Shown: positions 37,330 to 47,147, counted from the first letter of the stretch. The stretch is 64,000 nucleotides of DNA from Bordetella genomosp. 8 (GCF_002119685.1 NZ_CP021108.1:5580001-5644000); one strand, 5' to 3'. Numbers and translations are program-made. The notes: generated from the sequence alone by a model not told the origin.

Positions 37330-37899
37330 ATGCAAATCCGGGCGTGCTTGGTGTGCGTGTTGTTGTGCGGGTGTTTCGCGGCCATGGGCGCCCTGCTGCC
37401 GGCCCCGGCCATCGCCGATAAGCTCCCCGCCCCCACGCCGGTCCCATCGGTGGACGTGCGCAGCATCCTGGGCAAGTGGTACGAAATCGCCCGACTGCCC
37501 CGCTTCTACCAGCGCTATTGCGTGAGCGACAGCATCGCCCAGTACGTGGCGCGTGACGAGCGGACCATCAGTATCGAGAACAGCTGCCGCACCAAGGACG
37601 GCGACATCCGCACCGCGCACGGCACGGCGCACCTGCTGCCCGGCAGCAACAACGCCAAGCTGGAAGTCACCTTCCTGCCACCCTTCTCGTCCGACTACTG
37701 GATCATCGGGCTGGCGCCCGACTACAGCTGGTCCGTGGTCGGCTCGCCAGGCCGCCAATCGCTCTGGATACTTGCCCGCACGCCGCAGCTTCCCACGGCG
37801 GCGCTGGACAAGGCCAGGTCGATCGCCCGGGCCGAAGGCTACCCGGTCGACGAACTGGTCTACACCCCGCAAAGCGAAGCCAGGCTGAACGCCCGGTAA
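37330..37899 (+). CDS. Bacterial lipocalin (Blc-like)
   Basis: 189-residue exported lipocalin. The signal peptide is about 29 residues and Cys-rich (CLVCVLLCGC); the last Cys has only a poor lipobox, so lipidation is uncertain. The lipocalin signature GKWYEIARLPRFYQ is near residue 50, and ITSIENSC-like, DYWIIGLAPDYSWSVVG and LWILAR follow as in Blc. Such proteins bind lysophospholipids or fatty acids at the outer membrane. GAGGAA precedes the ATG. Confidence 0.92.
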   Translation: MQIRACLVCVLLCGCFAAMGALLPAPAIADKLPAPTPVPSVDVRSILGKWYEIARLPRFYQRYCVSDSIAQYVARDERTISIENSCRTKDGDIRTAHGTAHLLPGSNNAKLEVTFLPPFSSDYWIIGLAPDYSWSVVGSPGRQSLWILARTPQLPTAALDKARSIARAEGYPVDELVYTPQSEARLNAR

Positions 37900-37967
37900 G
37901 CGATGCCCCCAGCGGCCACCACGTCGCGGCGTGGCCGGCCACCAGGAAAAACAGAGGAGCCCACCCC

Positions 37968-38354
37968 ATGAAACGCTATTCATCCCTCGCCGCCGGCATC
38001 ACGGCGCTCGCATTGCCGCTGGTATTTTCCGTGCCGGCACAGGCCCACCACGGCTGGTCGTGGGCCGATACGGAGCAGATGACCCTGACCGGTGTCGTGC
38101 AGAAGGTAGTCGTGGCGCCCCCACATCCCTATCTGGACGTACAGACGCAAAATGACGGCGTGTGGCGGGTCGAACTGGGCAACCCCACGCAGACGCGCGA
38201 ATCCGGCTTCAACGACCAATCCGCCAAGGCCGGACAAACCATCAAGGCCGTCGGCAACCGCGCCCGGGACCACGCGGAAAAGCGCATGAAGGCCGTGCAG
38301 ATATCCGTGGGCGGCAAGACCTACGACATATATCCCGAACGCATCGGACGATGA
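37968..38354 (+). CDS. DUF6152-like periplasmic protein
   Basis: 128-residue secreted protein. A clear signal peptide ends VPAQAHHGWSW. The mature part carries a conserved HHGW start, PHPYLDVQTQNDGVWRVELGNPTQTRESG and GNRARDHAEKRMKAVQI, as seen in the DUF6152 family of small periplasmic proteins. GAGGAG precedes the ATG. Its stop overlaps the next gene's ATG (ATGA), so the two are coupled. The function is not known. Confidence 0.85.
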   Translation: MKRYSSLAAGITALALPLVFSVPAQAHHGWSWADTEQMTLTGVVQKVVVAPPHPYLDVQTQNDGVWRVELGNPTQTRESGFNDQSAKAGQTIKAVGNRARDHAEKRMKAVQISVGGKTYDIYPERIGR

Positions 38355-38830
38355 CGGCGGATGCCCTTGCGCGATGGCTGGCCGGCCTGCCGCCCGCGCT
38401 CTTCCTGCGCGAATCGGCGATCGGCTATCTGTTGGTGAATGCCGCGCACATCGTGGCCCTGGGCGTGCTGATCGGCGCCGTCACGGCGCTGGACCTGCGC
38501 CTGTTGCGATCGCGCGCCACCTTGCCACTGCGCGAGGCCGGCCCGTACCTGTCGCACCTGGCCGCCAGCGGGCTGGCCGTGGCGGCCCTGACGGGGCTGC
38601 TGCTGTTCTCCGTGAAGCCCGACGAATACCTGGGCAACCGGGCGTTTCTGATCAAGCTTGCGGTAATCGCCGCGGGCGTCCTGAATGCGCTATGGGTTCA
38701 CGCGGGACCGCACTGGCGGTCCGCGCAACAAGGCGTGGCAATCCCGGCCAGGCTTCGTGTGCACGCCGTGGCGTCCCTGGCCTTGTGGCTGGGCGCCGTG
38801 GTGGCCGGCCGTTGGATCGGCTTCCTGTAG
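38351..38830 (+). CDS. Small integral membrane protein (DUF6644-like)
   Basis: 159-residue protein with about four membrane segments (around 30-55, 70-95, 100-120 and 135-158). Features: FLRESAIGYLLVNAAHIVALGVLIGAVTALDLRLL, where the His and Asp are conserved in this family of small membrane proteins that often neighbour DUF6152 genes. It starts at the ATG overlapping the upstream stop. A role with DUF6152 in metal or redox handling is possible but not shown. Confidence 0.85.
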   Translation: MTADALARWLAGLPPALFLRESAIGYLLVNAAHIVALGVLIGAVTALDLRLLRSRATLPLREAGPYLSHLAASGLAVAALTGLLLFSVKPDEYLGNRAFLIKLAVIAAGVLNALWVHAGPHWRSAQQGVAIPARLRVHAVASLALWLGAVVAGRWIGFL

Positions 38831-38868
38831 TGCCGCCCTCGTCGCCGTGCCACCCCTGCCAGCGCGGC

Positions 38869-39945
38869 TCAGCGCGCGTTCCTCACGGCCATCGCGACGG
38901 CATCGCCCATCTCCTCCGTGCCCACGCGCTGGCAGCCGGGCTGCATGATGTCGGGCGTGCGCAGCCCATCGGCCAGCACCTTGCGCACGGCAGCCTCGAC
39001 GCGTTCCGCGTTGGCGGCCTGGTCGAAGCTGTAGCGCAGCATCATCGCCATGGACAGGATGGACGCGATCGGATTGGCCAGGTTTTTGCCGGCGATGTCC
39101 GGCGCGGTGCCGTGCACCGGCTCGTACAGCCCCTTCTGGCCATAGCTCAGCGACGCCGACGGCAGCATGCCGATCGAGCCGGTCAGCATCGCCGCCGCGT
39201 CCGACAGGATGTCGCCGAAGATATTGCCGGTGACCATCACATCGAACTGCTTGGGGTTGCGCATCAGCATCATCGCCGCCGCGTCGACGAACAGATGCGT
39301 CAGTTCGACGTCGGGGTACTGCTGCCCCACCTTGATCACCACCTCGCGCCACAGTTGGCCGACTTCCAGCACGTTGGCCTTCTCCACCGAGCAGACCTTG
39401 CGGCGCCGGCCGCGCGCGGCCTTGAAGGCGACGTGGGCGATGCGCTCGACTTCCGACTCGCTGTAGCGCATGGTGTTGTAGCCTTCGCGCTCGCCCTTCT
39501 CGTTGACGCGGATGCCGCGCGGCTCGCCGAAGTACGCGTCGCCATTCAGCTCCCGCAGGATCAGCATGTCCAGGCCTTGGATCACTTCCGGCTTCAGCGT
39601 CGACGCGTCGATCAGTTCGGGGAACAGGAATACGGGGCGGAAGTTGGCGAAGATCTCCAGTTCCTTGCGCAGGCGCAGCAGGCTGGCGCCGGGCCGCATC
39701 GCATAAGGGATGGCTTCATCACCCGGAATGCCCGCCGCGCCGAACAGGATCGCATCGGCCTTGCGAGCGATTTCCGACGTCTTCGCCGGCAAGGGGTCGC
39801 CAGCGGCTTCCACGCCGGCGCCGCCGATGGCGGCTTCGGTCAATTCCAGATTGGCGTTGGAGCCCAGCACGGCATGCAGTACCTTGACCGCCTGCGCGGT
39901 GACTTCCTGGCCGATGCCGTCGCCCGGCATGACTGCGATTTTCAT
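38869..39945 (-). CDS. leuB: 3-isopropylmalate dehydrogenase
   Basis: 358-residue enzyme of leucine synthesis that oxidatively decarboxylates 3-isopropylmalate with NAD. Motifs: [15 protein letters not shown] at the N-terminus, [30 protein letters not shown] and [32 protein letters not shown] precedes the ATG. It is the last gene of leuCDB, 25 bases after leuD. Confidence 0.97.
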   Translation of the reverse strand: MKIAVMPGDGIGQEVTAQAVKVLHAVLGSNANLELTEAAIGGAGVEAAGDPLPAKTSEIARKADAILFGAAGIPGDEAIPYAMRPGASLLRLRKELEIFANFRPVFLFPELIDASTLKPEVIQGLDMLILRELNGDAYFGEPRGIRVNEKGEREGYNTMRYSESEVERIAHVAFKAARGRRRKVCSVEKANVLEVGQLWREVVIKVGQQYPDVELTHLFVDAAAMMLMRNPKQFDVMVTGNIFGDILSDAAAMLTGSIGMLPSASLSYGQKGLYEPVHGTAPDIAGKNLANPIASILSMAMMLRYSFDQAANAERVEAAVRKVLADGLRTPDIMQPGCQRVGTEEMGDAVAMAVRNAR

Positions 39946-39970
39946 GGGTTTTCCTTCAGTGGTAAGCGTG

Positions 39971-40576
39971 TCAGCCCTGCGCAGCAGACGTGGCGTGCCG
40001 GCGCTCGAAATCGGCGATGCGATCGCTCAGCGTCAGGGTGTAGTCGAGTTCGTCCATGCCTTCCAGCAGGCATTGCTTGGGAAAGGCATCGATCTGGAAC
40101 GAGTAGGTGGCGCCGTCCGGCGCGGTCACGGTCTGCGCGGCCAGATCGACGACGATGTGTACGCCAGGCCGATCCTGGATCTGCCGCAGCAGCGACGCGA
40201 CGGTCGTGTCGGGCAGCACGATGGGCAGCAAGCCGTTCTTCAGCGAATTGGAATGGAAGATGTCGCCGAAGCTGGGCGCGATGACCGCCCGTATGCCATA
40301 GTCGTACAGGGCCCACACCGCATGTTCGCGTGAGGACCCGCAGCCGAAATTGCGCTGGGCGACCACGATGCGCGACGCCCTGTAGGGCGGCTGGTTCAGC
40401 ACGAAGTCCGGGTTCTCCGAACCGTCCTTGTCGAATCGCATATTGCTGAACAGATACGCGCCGAAATCGTCGCTGCGCGGTTTCTGCAGATAGCGCGCCG
40501 GCACGACCTGGTCGGTATCGACATTGCTGCGCGGCACCGGCAGCGCCACCGCGTCGAGTCGTTGGAAGGCTTCCAT
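39971..40576 (-). CDS. leuD: 3-isopropylmalate dehydratase small subunit
   Basis: 201-residue small subunit of isopropylmalate isomerase: [48 protein letters not shown]. It forms the swivelling domain and pairs with LeuC. It starts three bases after leuC with AGGAG before the ATG. Confidence 0.97.
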   Translation of the reverse strand: MEAFQRLDAVALPVPRSNVDTDQVVPARYLQKPRSDDFGAYLFSNMRFDKDGSENPDFVLNQPPYRASRIVVAQRNFGCGSSREHAVWALYDYGIRAVIAPSFGDIFHSNSLKNGLLPIVLPDTTVASLLRQIQDRPGVHIVVDLAAQTVTAPDGATYSFQIDAFPKQCLLEGMDELDYTLTLSDRIADFERRHATSAAQG

Positions 40577-40579
40577 GGA

Positions 40580-42004
40580 TCAGCTCCTGTCCAGCAAGGG
40601 GCGCGGATCGGCCAGGTGCCCGCTGACGGCGGCGGCGGCCGCCATGGCGGGGCTCATCAGGTGGGTGCGCGATCCCGGACCCTGACGACCCACGAAATTT
40701 CGGTTCGAGGTGGACGCGCAGCGCTGCCCCGGCGCGACCTGGTCGCCGTTGGTGCCCAGGCACATCGAACAGCCCGCGAAGCGCCATTCGAAACCCGCGT
40801 CACGGAAGACGCGATCCAGTCCTTCCTGCTCGGCCTGTAGCTTGACCTGCTGCGAACCCGGCACGACCCAGGCCTGCACACCAGGCGCGACACGCTTGCC
40901 GCGTGCAACCGCGGCGGCCTGGCGCAGATCCTCGATGCGGCCGTTGGTGCAGGAACCGATGAACACGCGGTCCACGGCCACGTCGGTCAGCGGCATGCCC
41001 GGTTTCAGGCCCATATAGTCCAGCGTGCGCGTCATCGCGGCGCGCCGCCCCGCATCGGCGGCGCTATCCGGGTCCGGCACGCGCCCGGATATCGGCAGCG
41101 CATCCTCGGGGCTGTTGCCCCAGGTGACCATGGGCTGCAGCGCCGATCCGTCCAGCACCACTTCGCGATCGAAGCTGGCGCCGGGATCGGTGGGCAGCAT
41201 GCGCCACTGCGCCACCGCCTGGTCCCAGTCGGTGCCTGAAGGCGCGTAGGGCCGTCCATGCAGCCAGGCGAAGGTCGTATCGTCCGGTGCGACCATGCCC
41301 GCGCGGGCACCGGCTTCGATCGACATATTGCACACCGTCATGCGGCCTTCCATCGACAGCGCCGTGATGGCTGGCCCCGCATACTCGATGACATGCCCCG
41401 TGGCGCCGGCCGCGCCTATCCTGGCGATGATGCCCAGGATGATGTCCTTGGCCGCCACCCCGGGCTGCAGACGTCCTTCCACGACGACCCGCATGGTCGG
41501 CGGTTTGCGTTGCCAGATGGATTGCGTGGCCAGCACGTGGGCGACTTCGGAGGCACCGATGCCGAAGGCGAACGCGCCCATGGCGCCGTGCGTCGCGGTA
41601 TGGCTGTCGCCGCACACGATCAGCATGCCCGGCAGGCTGAGCCCCTGTTCGGGACCGACCACGTGGATGATGCCCTGGCGGGGATCGTCCAGGCCGAAGA
41701 ACTGCATGCCGGCCTCCTTGGCGTCCTGCTGCAAGGCATTCGCCATGGCACGCTTTTCCGGATCGGCAATGGTCGCCAGTTCACGCGTATCGGTGGGCAC
41801 GTAATGGTCAGGCGTGGCGAAGCTGCGCTGCGGACTGCGCACCTTCAGGCCGCGGTCGCGCAGCATGGCGAAAGCGGGCGCCGAGCCGTCCTGGACCAGG
41901 TGGCGGTCGACGTAAAGCAGGCTGGTGCCGTCGTCACGCAGCAGGATCTGGTGCCTGGACCAGATCTTGTCGAACAGCGTGCGAGGCGCGGATGCATGGG
42001 ACAT
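40580..42004 (-). CDS. leuC: 3-isopropylmalate dehydratase large subunit
   Basis: 474-residue aconitase-superfamily protein carrying the 4Fe-4S cluster. The three Cys ligands are in [12 protein letters not shown] and FAGCSMCLG. The N-terminus [14 protein letters not shown] and [23 protein letters not shown] are typical. It is the first gene of leuCDB and follows a Bug receptor gene on the same strand with a 70-base gap. The Shine-Dalgarno is weak. Confidence 0.97.
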   Translation of the reverse strand: MSHASAPRTLFDKIWSRHQILLRDDGTSLLYVDRHLVQDGSAPAFAMLRDRGLKVRSPQRSFATPDHYVPTDTRELATIADPEKRAMANALQQDAKEAGMQFFGLDDPRQGIIHVVGPEQGLSLPGMLIVCGDSHTATHGAMGAFAFGIGASEVAHVLATQSIWQRKPPTMRVVVEGRLQPGVAAKDIILGIIARIGAAGATGHVIEYAGPAITALSMEGRMTVCNMSIEAGARAGMVAPDDTTFAWLHGRPYAPSGTDWDQAVAQWRMLPTDPGASFDREVVLDGSALQPMVTWGNSPEDALPISGRVPDPDSAADAGRRAAMTRTLDYMGLKPGMPLTDVAVDRVFIGSCTNGRIEDLRQAAAVARGKRVAPGVQAWVVPGSQQVKLQAEQEGLDRVFRDAGFEWRFAGCSMCLGTNGDQVAPGQRCASTSNRNFVGRQGPGSRTHLMSPAMAAAAAVSGHLADPRPLLDRS

Positions 42005-42074
42005 GGATGTCGGCTGGTGAGTTGGGTTGAAGGTTTCTTCGTATGCTGCCTGGTGTCGGCGTGGCCTGGCGCGC

Positions 42075-43034
42075 TCAATCCAGCTTGGCGCCGGACAGCT
42101 CCACGATGGGCTTGTAGCGAACGATCTCGTCGTTGATGAACTTCGTGAAATCCGCCGGCGTACCGCCGCCGATCTCGGCGCCGTAGTCCAGCATGCGCTG
42201 GCGGATCTCGGGATTCTTCAGCACCGCATTGGTGGCCTTGTTGAGCTTGTCGACCACGTCCTGCGGCATGCCCTTGGGCCCCATCAGGCCGTACCACGAC
42301 GATGCGTAGACGTTCTTCACGCCCAATTCGTCCAGGGTGGGCACGTCGGGCAGCTGGTCGTTCCGCTGGCGCGACGCGACGGCCAGCGCGCGCAGCTTGC
42401 CGGCCTTGACCAGCGGCAGACAGGTCGTCGTGTCCAGCATCAGCGACACGTGGCCCGCCATCAGGTCGGCTTCGGCGGGTGAAGTGCCTTTGTACGGAAC
42501 GTGGACGATGTTGATCTTGGTGGCGTCCATGAACTGCACCGCCGCCAGGTGCTGCGACGAGCCTACGCCCGCCGAGCCGTAGTTCAGCTTGCCGGGATTC
42601 GCCTTGGCGTAGGCGACCAGCTCCTGCATGGTCTTGAAGGGCGACGATGCCGGCACCACCAGGATGTTGGGCACGGCCGACACATAGGTGATGGGCGTGA
42701 AATCCTTGACCGGGTCGAAACCCAGGTGCGAATACAGATAGACGTTGATGGCATTGGGGCTGATCGAGCCCATCAGCAGGTTGTAGCCGTCGGCCGGCTG
42801 GCGCATGGCCAGTTCGGTGCCGATGTTGCCGCCGGCGCCGGAGCGGTTGTCGACGATGACGGGCTGGCCGAGCTCCTGCGACAGGCCCTGCGCGACCAGC
42901 CTGCCCATGGTGTCGACGCCGCCGCCCGGTGGCCAGGGCACGATCATCTTGATGGGGTGGTCGGGATACTCGGCGTGGGCCAAGCCGCAGGCCACCAGCA
43001 TCATGGCGGCCAGCCAGACATGCGGTTTCTTCAT
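42075..43034 (-). CDS. Bug/TctC-family periplasmic solute-binding protein
   Basis: 319-residue Bug receptor. The signal peptide ends LAHAEY; then [48 protein letters not shown] and [17 protein letters not shown] good GGAG precedes the ATG. It lies upstream of leuCDB on the same strand and divergent from a LysR regulator. The closeness to leuC might hint at a related branched carboxylate ligand, but Bug genes occur in many contexts. Confidence 0.94.
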   Translation of the reverse strand: MKKPHVWLAAMMLVACGLAHAEYPDHPIKMIVPWPPGGGVDTMGRLVAQGLSQELGQPVIVDNRSGAGGNIGTELAMRQPADGYNLLMGSISPNAINVYLYSHLGFDPVKDFTPITYVSAVPNILVVPASSPFKTMQELVAYAKANPGKLNYGSAGVGSSQHLAAVQFMDATKINIVHVPYKGTSPAEADLMAGHVSLMLDTTTCLPLVKAGKLRALAVASRQRNDQLPDVPTLDELGVKNVYASSWYGLMGPKGMPQDVVDKLNKATNAVLKNPEIRQRMLDYGAEIGGGTPADFTKFINDEIVRYKPIVELSGAKLD

Positions 43035-43045
43035 GGTTGTCTCCG

Positions 43046-43139
43046 TATTTTTGGTTTTGAATACGGCGCTATTTTTGGCTTGCCTCTCTTGGCGGGCAAG
43101 GCAAATTAAGGCATGTCAGATATGATTAATAGTCATGCC
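43046..43139. promoter_or_regulatory. Repeats in the Bug/LysR divergent promoter
   Basis: A direct repeat TATTTTTGG occurs at 43046-43054 and 43070-43078, 24 bases apart. An inverted repeat GGCATG (43110-43115) and CATGCC (43134-43139) flanks an AT-rich centre containing TATGAT. These are candidate binding sites for the divergent LysR-type regulator. They are inferred from symmetry and position only. Confidence 0.4.
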
Positions 43140-43268
43140 ACGGCCTGGCCGGGCCACCAGGCCAGACGGCCGGGGGCAAGGTCACGGGCGGAACACAGGC
43201 ACGGAGCACGGGCCTTGGCCCAGCCCGCAGCACCCCGCCACGACGACCTGGCCCATCAGGAGCAGCAA

Positions 43269-44177
43269 ATGACTCGTCGACTGCCACCATTGAATGCGCT
43301 GCGCGCTTTCGAAGCCTCCGCCCGCAACGCCAGCTTCACCCGCGCGGCCGAGGAGCTCTGCGTCACCCAGGGCGCCGTGAGCCGCCACGTGGCCACGCTG
43401 GAAGACTGGACCAAGGCCCAGCTGTTCGTGCGCGGGCGCCACGGCATCGAGCTGACCGGGCCGGGCCAGGCCTACTTCCGCACCATCAAGGCCGCGCTCG
43501 ACCAGATCGAACAGGCCACCCGCCAGTTGCAACAGCAGCCCGACGAGCGCTGCCTGCGCATCAAGCTGCCGCCGACCTTCGCCATCAAATGGCTGGTGCC
43601 GCGCCTGGCGCGCTTCCACGCCGCGCGCCGCGACATCGACGTGCAGATCACCACATCGCACCTGCGCGCCGATTTCGATCGCGAGGACGTGGACATCAGC
43701 ATCCATTCGGAAGCCGAGCCGCCCACCGGCCCGGGCTACCGGCGCCTGTTCGGCGAGATCCTGCTGCCAGTCTGTGCGCCGGGGCTGCTGAACAAGGAGC
43801 CCCGCCTGGAAAGACCCGAGGACCTGGGCAACCACGTGCTGCTGTGCTCGCTGAACCGGCCCAAGGACTGGCCCACCTGGCTGGCGGCGGCCAGCGTCGA
43901 GCATATCGACGGCAACAGCGGCCTGAAATTCGAGAACGCCGCGCTGGCCTACCAGGCCGCCATCGACCAGCTCGGCGTCATGGTCGCTCAACTGGCCTTC
44001 GTCAGCGACGACCTGCTCGCCGGCCGCCTGGTCGCCCCCCTGCCCCAGCGCACCGACACCGGCGGCGCGTACTACTTGGCCTATCGCAGCGACCGGCCCA
44101 AGCCGGAGCGCGTGCAGGCCTTCGAGGAATGGATCACGAGGGAAGCGGAAGAAATGGAGTCGCGGCTGCTGCTGTGA
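43269..44177 (+). CDS. LysR-family regulator (GcvA-like)
   Basis: 302-residue LysR-type regulator. The N-terminal HTH reads LPPLNALRAFEASARNASFTRAAEELCVTQGAVSRHV, as in the GcvA/AmpR group. The effector domain follows (about 95-295). AGGAG precedes the ATG; the frame is open further upstream without similarity. It is divergent from the Bug receptor-leuCDB unit and is the natural candidate to control it. The effector is unknown. Confidence 0.94.
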   Translation: MTRRLPPLNALRAFEASARNASFTRAAEELCVTQGAVSRHVATLEDWTKAQLFVRGRHGIELTGPGQAYFRTIKAALDQIEQATRQLQQQPDERCLRIKLPPTFAIKWLVPRLARFHAARRDIDVQITTSHLRADFDREDVDISIHSEAEPPTGPGYRRLFGEILLPVCAPGLLNKEPRLERPEDLGNHVLLCSLNRPKDWPTWLAAASVEHIDGNSGLKFENAALAYQAAIDQLGVMVAQLAFVSDDLLAGRLVAPLPQRTDTGGAYYLAYRSDRPKPERVQAFEEWITREAEEMESRLLL

Positions 44178-44199
44178 CGCCGCCCCGGGGAGAAAACGC

Positions 44200-44310
44200 A
44201 TGAACACGCAGACCATTCCCGCCGCACTTGCGGGCGCCTCGTTGCTGGTGTGCTCGGTGCTGATGCCGCTGGTGTGGCTTGCGCGGCAGCGATCACGGCG
44301 TGGGGTATAA
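44200..44310 (+). CDS. Candidate 36-residue single-span membrane protein
   Basis: A short open frame starting MNTQTIPAALAGASLLVCSV and ending RQRSRRGV. A hydrophobic stretch of about 20 residues (8-27) is followed by a positively charged tail, giving a simple N-out/C-in membrane protein. GGGGAG lies six bases upstream of the ATG, a strong ribosome site. It sits 22 bases after the LysR regulator and 37 bases before the SDR gene. No family is recognised. Confidence 0.4.
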   Translation: MNTQTIPAALAGASLLVCSVLMPLVWLARQRSRRGV

Positions 44311-44347
44311 CGCTCAACGGCCCGCATCCGGGCCTGCGGGAGTTCAT

Positions 44348-45094
44348 ATGAAAAAAGTCATGATCGTTACCGGCGGCGGGCGCGGCATAGGCGCGGCGAC
44401 CGCCAGGCTGGCGGCGCAGCGCGGCTACGCGGTGGGCGTCAACTACCTGAGCAACGACGCCGCCGCGTCGTCAGTGGTGGCGACCATACGCGATGCCGGT
44501 GGCGAGGCGGTCGCCTTGCAGGCGAATGTCGCGGTGGAAGCGGAGGTGGTGGCGATGTTCCAGGAGGCCGACCGCAGGCTCGGCCCGCTCTCGGCCCTGG
44601 TGAACAACGCCGGCATGCTGCAGAAGCAGATGCGCCTGGAGGACATGGACGCGGAACGCCTGCGGCGGGTGCTGGACACGAACGTCGTCGGCGCATTCCT
44701 GTGCGCGCGTGAAGCGGTGCGCCGCATGTCCAGCCGTCATGGCGGCTCAGGTGGCGCGATCGTCAACGTATCCTCGGCGGCCGCCAGGACGGGATCGCCA
44801 GGCGAATACGTGGACTACGCGGCGTCGAAGGGCGCCCTGGACACCATGACGATAGGACTGGCGCATGAGGTCGCGGCGGACGGCATACGGGTGAACGGCG
44901 TTCGCCCCGGGTTCATCTACACCGATATGCACGCCAGCGGCGGCGAGCCCGGACGCGTGGATCGCGTCAAGCAATTCGTGCCGCTGAAACGTGGCGGGAC
45001 GGCGGAAGAAGTCGCAGCTGCGATACTTTGGCTGCTGTCTGACGAGGCTGCCTATACAACCGGCGGCTTCATCGACGTCGCGGGGGGAAGGTAG
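44348..45094 (+). CDS. SDR-family oxidoreductase
   Basis: 248-residue classical short-chain dehydrogenase. Cofactor motif TGGGRGIG near residue 9, LVNNAGM, catalytic Ser in NVSSAAA and YAASK for Tyr/Lys, all intact. The C-terminus ends GGFIDVAGGR as in FabG-like enzymes. GGGAG precedes the ATG. It is co-directional with the LysR gene and the small membrane frame. The substrate is not predictable. Confidence 0.93.
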   Translation: MKKVMIVTGGGRGIGAATARLAAQRGYAVGVNYLSNDAAASSVVATIRDAGGEAVALQANVAVEAEVVAMFQEADRRLGPLSALVNNAGMLQKQMRLEDMDAERLRRVLDTNVVGAFLCAREAVRRMSSRHGGSGGAIVNVSSAAARTGSPGEYVDYAASKGALDTMTIGLAHEVAADGIRVNGVRPGFIYTDMHASGGEPGRVDRVKQFVPLKRGGTAEEVAAAILWLLSDEAAYTTGGFIDVAGGR

Positions 45095-45197
45095 AGCCGT
45101 CCACAAAAGGAGAATTCAAAGCCGACGGGCGGCCCGAAAAGTGCAGGATATTGCTCAAATTCGTGCTACTTCACTGCGAAAGTGCTAAATTACGAAC

Positions 45198-45467
45198 ATG
45201 ACTCCGGACGAAATCGGCCATCTCGTCGCTGAACGGCGCCGCGCTCTGCGACTCACCCAAACCGACCTCGCCGCCCGCGCCGGCGTGGGACGCCGCACGC
45301 TGATCGAGCTGGAAAGCGGTTCTGGAACCACCGACATCGGCTTTCGTAAATTTGAGCGTATCCTCAATGCAGTAGGCCTGACGCTGTCAGTCACGGAAGC
45401 GCATCGCCGCCCAACCGAAGACGAGCTGCGCAAGGTCTTCGACGACGAGGATAGCGATGTCGACTGA
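45198..45467 (+). CDS. hipB: HipB-type HTH antitoxin
   Basis: 89-residue XRE-type protein: LVAERRRALRLTQTDLAARAGVGRRTLIELESG, with an acidic C-terminal tail. It precedes hipA and overlaps it by 11 bases, the usual antitoxin-toxin coupling. HipB binds the operon promoter and neutralises HipA. The upstream 100 bases are AT-richer and hold a GTGCTA direct repeat (45163 and 45182) that may be an operator. GC is visibly lower than in the flanks. Confidence 0.88.
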   Translation: MTPDEIGHLVAERRRALRLTQTDLAARAGVGRRTLIELESGSGTTDIGFRKFERILNAVGLTLSVTEAHRRPTEDELRKVFDDEDSDVD

Positions 45468-46677
45468 TCGCCGAGCGCAGCAAAAATCCTTGGCGCGGCT
45501 CAAGCATCTTTACGTCCATACGTCCCAAGGCTTCGCTGGCATACTCTCGCGGGAATCACAGCTAGTCTTCGGCTACCGCACCGACGACGCCGCATGCGAA
45601 ATCAGCCTCGTCTTGCCACTGCGCGCGCAGACATACTCGTCCAACATCTTGCCGGGTGTATTCCGGCAGAACTTGCCCGAAGGGTATTTGCTGAGTTGGA
45701 TGCACGACCATTTCGGCAAGACGATGAAGATGGACGACTTCAACTTGTTGGCGCTCACGGGCGCGGACACCATTGGGCGTGTGAGCGTGAGCGTCCAGGA
45801 GAAGCAGGTCGAGCCGGTCAAGCCGGAAGATCTTGGTTCGCTTCTCGCCTGGAAAGGCAGCGAGAGCCTTTTCGACCACCTGGCGGAAAGGTATGCGTCT
45901 TCTTCGGGCATTTCCGGTGTCCAGCCGAAGGTGCTCGTCCCGGCCACGGTGGATGAGGGCGCCAAGGACAAGGACACGGTCGAACGCGGTCATTTGAAGG
46001 ACCGCAATCTGATCATCAAGGCCGGCGGCGCCGAATATGAAGGGCTCGCGGAAAACGAGTTCCATTGCATGACCATCGCCAGACAGGCGGGGCTGCAGGT
46101 CCCGCGCTTCTGGATTTCCGACAACAAAGAGCTGTTCGTCGTCGAGCGGTTCGACATCGACCAGAAGACAGGACAGTACCTGGGCTTCGAAGACATGACA
46201 GCCCTGACCGGGAGGCAGAACCAGGAAAAGTACGACTCCAGCTACGAGAACGTCGCCAAGGCGATCAGCCTCATGGCCAGCCCGCCCCGGAAGTCCGCGT
46301 CCCTGGCAGCCTTCTTCAAGGCGCTGGTGCTTTCCGTGACTGTAGGCAATGGCGACGCACACCTGAAGAACTTCGGGCTTCTATATACGACGCCGCAATC
46401 CGACGATGTCCGGCTTTCTCCACTGTACGACATCGTGTGCACGACGACATACATTCCGAAGGACACCCTGGCCCTCAAGTTGAACAGGACGAAGGCCTGG
46501 CCAACTCGCGATGAACTAGTTGCATTCGGAAAGGCACATTGCCAGTTGGATCATCCCGTTGAAATCATCGATCAGATCGTGACGGCTGCGATCGAATATC
46601 GTCCGGCGGCAGACCCGGGAGCAATCTGGGCGGACATGCGCGTGGAAATCGAAAAAAGGGCTCGGCGATTGCAATAA
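45457..46677 (+). CDS. hipA: HipA-type serine/threonine kinase toxin
   Basis: 406-residue HipA-family kinase. The N-subdomain 1 and the Ser-containing loop SSGISGVQPKVLVPA are near residue 150. The kinase core has NLIIKAGGAEYEGLAENEFH, the catalytic loop NGDAHLKNFGL (Asp general base) and the metal-binding LSPLYDIVCTT. HipA kinases stop translation by phosphorylating aminoacyl-tRNA synthetases such as GltX and promote persistence. All key motifs are intact, so it is probably active. It has lower GC than the flanking genes and lies just beyond the 3' end of a tRNA-Arg gene. Confidence 0.92.
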   Translation: MSTDRRAQQKSLARLKHLYVHTSQGFAGILSRESQLVFGYRTDDAACEISLVLPLRAQTYSSNILPGVFRQNLPEGYLLSWMHDHFGKTMKMDDFNLLALTGADTIGRVSVSVQEKQVEPVKPEDLGSLLAWKGSESLFDHLAERYASSSGISGVQPKVLVPATVDEGAKDKDTVERGHLKDRNLIIKAGGAEYEGLAENEFHCMTIARQAGLQVPRFWISDNKELFVVERFDIDQKTGQYLGFEDMTALTGRQNQEKYDSSYENVAKAISLMASPPRKSASLAAFFKALVLSVTVGNGDAHLKNFGLLYTTPQSDDVRLSPLYDIVCTTTYIPKDTLALKLNRTKAWPTRDELVAFGKAHCQLDHPVEIIDQIVTAAIEYRPAADPGAIWADMRVEIEKRARRLQ

Positions 46678-46823
46678 AACATCCCGAGTAGCGCTGGTAC
46701 GGCGGTACCACGGAGGTCGTCATGCTTGCCGCGCGAGTCGCGCCGGCCAGCGCCGCAATGGCGCGAGGACGATTTGGCGGTTTGGGCGCCGCGTGGGCAC
46801 CGACACCTAACCTGCTGATATTC

Positions 46824-46898
46824 TGGCGCGCCCGACAGGAATCGAACCTGTATCAAGAGCTTCGGAAACTCTCATTCTATCCATTGAACTACGGGCGC
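46824..46898 (-). tRNA. tRNA-Arg (anticodon CCG)
   Basis: On the minus strand a complete cloverleaf can be drawn. The acceptor stem GCGCCCG pairs with CGGGCGC, followed by discriminator G and an encoded CCA (46824-46826). The anticodon loop TTCCGAA gives anticodon CCG for Arg codon CGG. The T-arm contains GGTTCGATTCC. Length is 75 including CCA. Confidence 0.95.
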
Positions 46899-46909
46899 GA
46901 AGAGGCGGT

Positions 46910-46915
46910 ATTGTA
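46910..46915 (-). promoter_or_regulatory. Candidate -10 box of the tRNA-Arg promoter
   Basis: TACAAT on the minus strand ends 11 bases before the mature tRNA 5' end, a suitable -10 position. No convincing -35 hexamer was found at 17 bases, so this is tentative. Confidence 0.4.
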
Positions 46916-47147
46916 CCTAAAACAGGAATCCCCGCTTGGCGCTGCTCTGGGGTCGTATCGCCCCCCGATTGTTGCGCTGCGAAGGGACGCGCCGACCGTG
47001 GGCACCGCCATCGCGACGAAGGGCGGCACCCCTACGTTATATAATCCAGCGTTTGCACGCGCGCAGGTGGAGAGCTGAGGAGGTCTCCGCCCGCCGTAGT
47101 ACTTTATCCGCCCCAGGCGCCCCGGTACCCGACAGCAGGATTAGGTT

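Noticed and set aside
45100..45150. Direct repeat of the tRNA-Arg 3' end marking an island boundary
   Set aside because: GACGGGCGGCCCG has only a short partial match to the tRNA end and no att-like identity.
46695..46710. TGGTAC-GGCG-GTACCA hairpin as hipA terminator
   Set aside because: The stem is only six pairs and has no T-tract.
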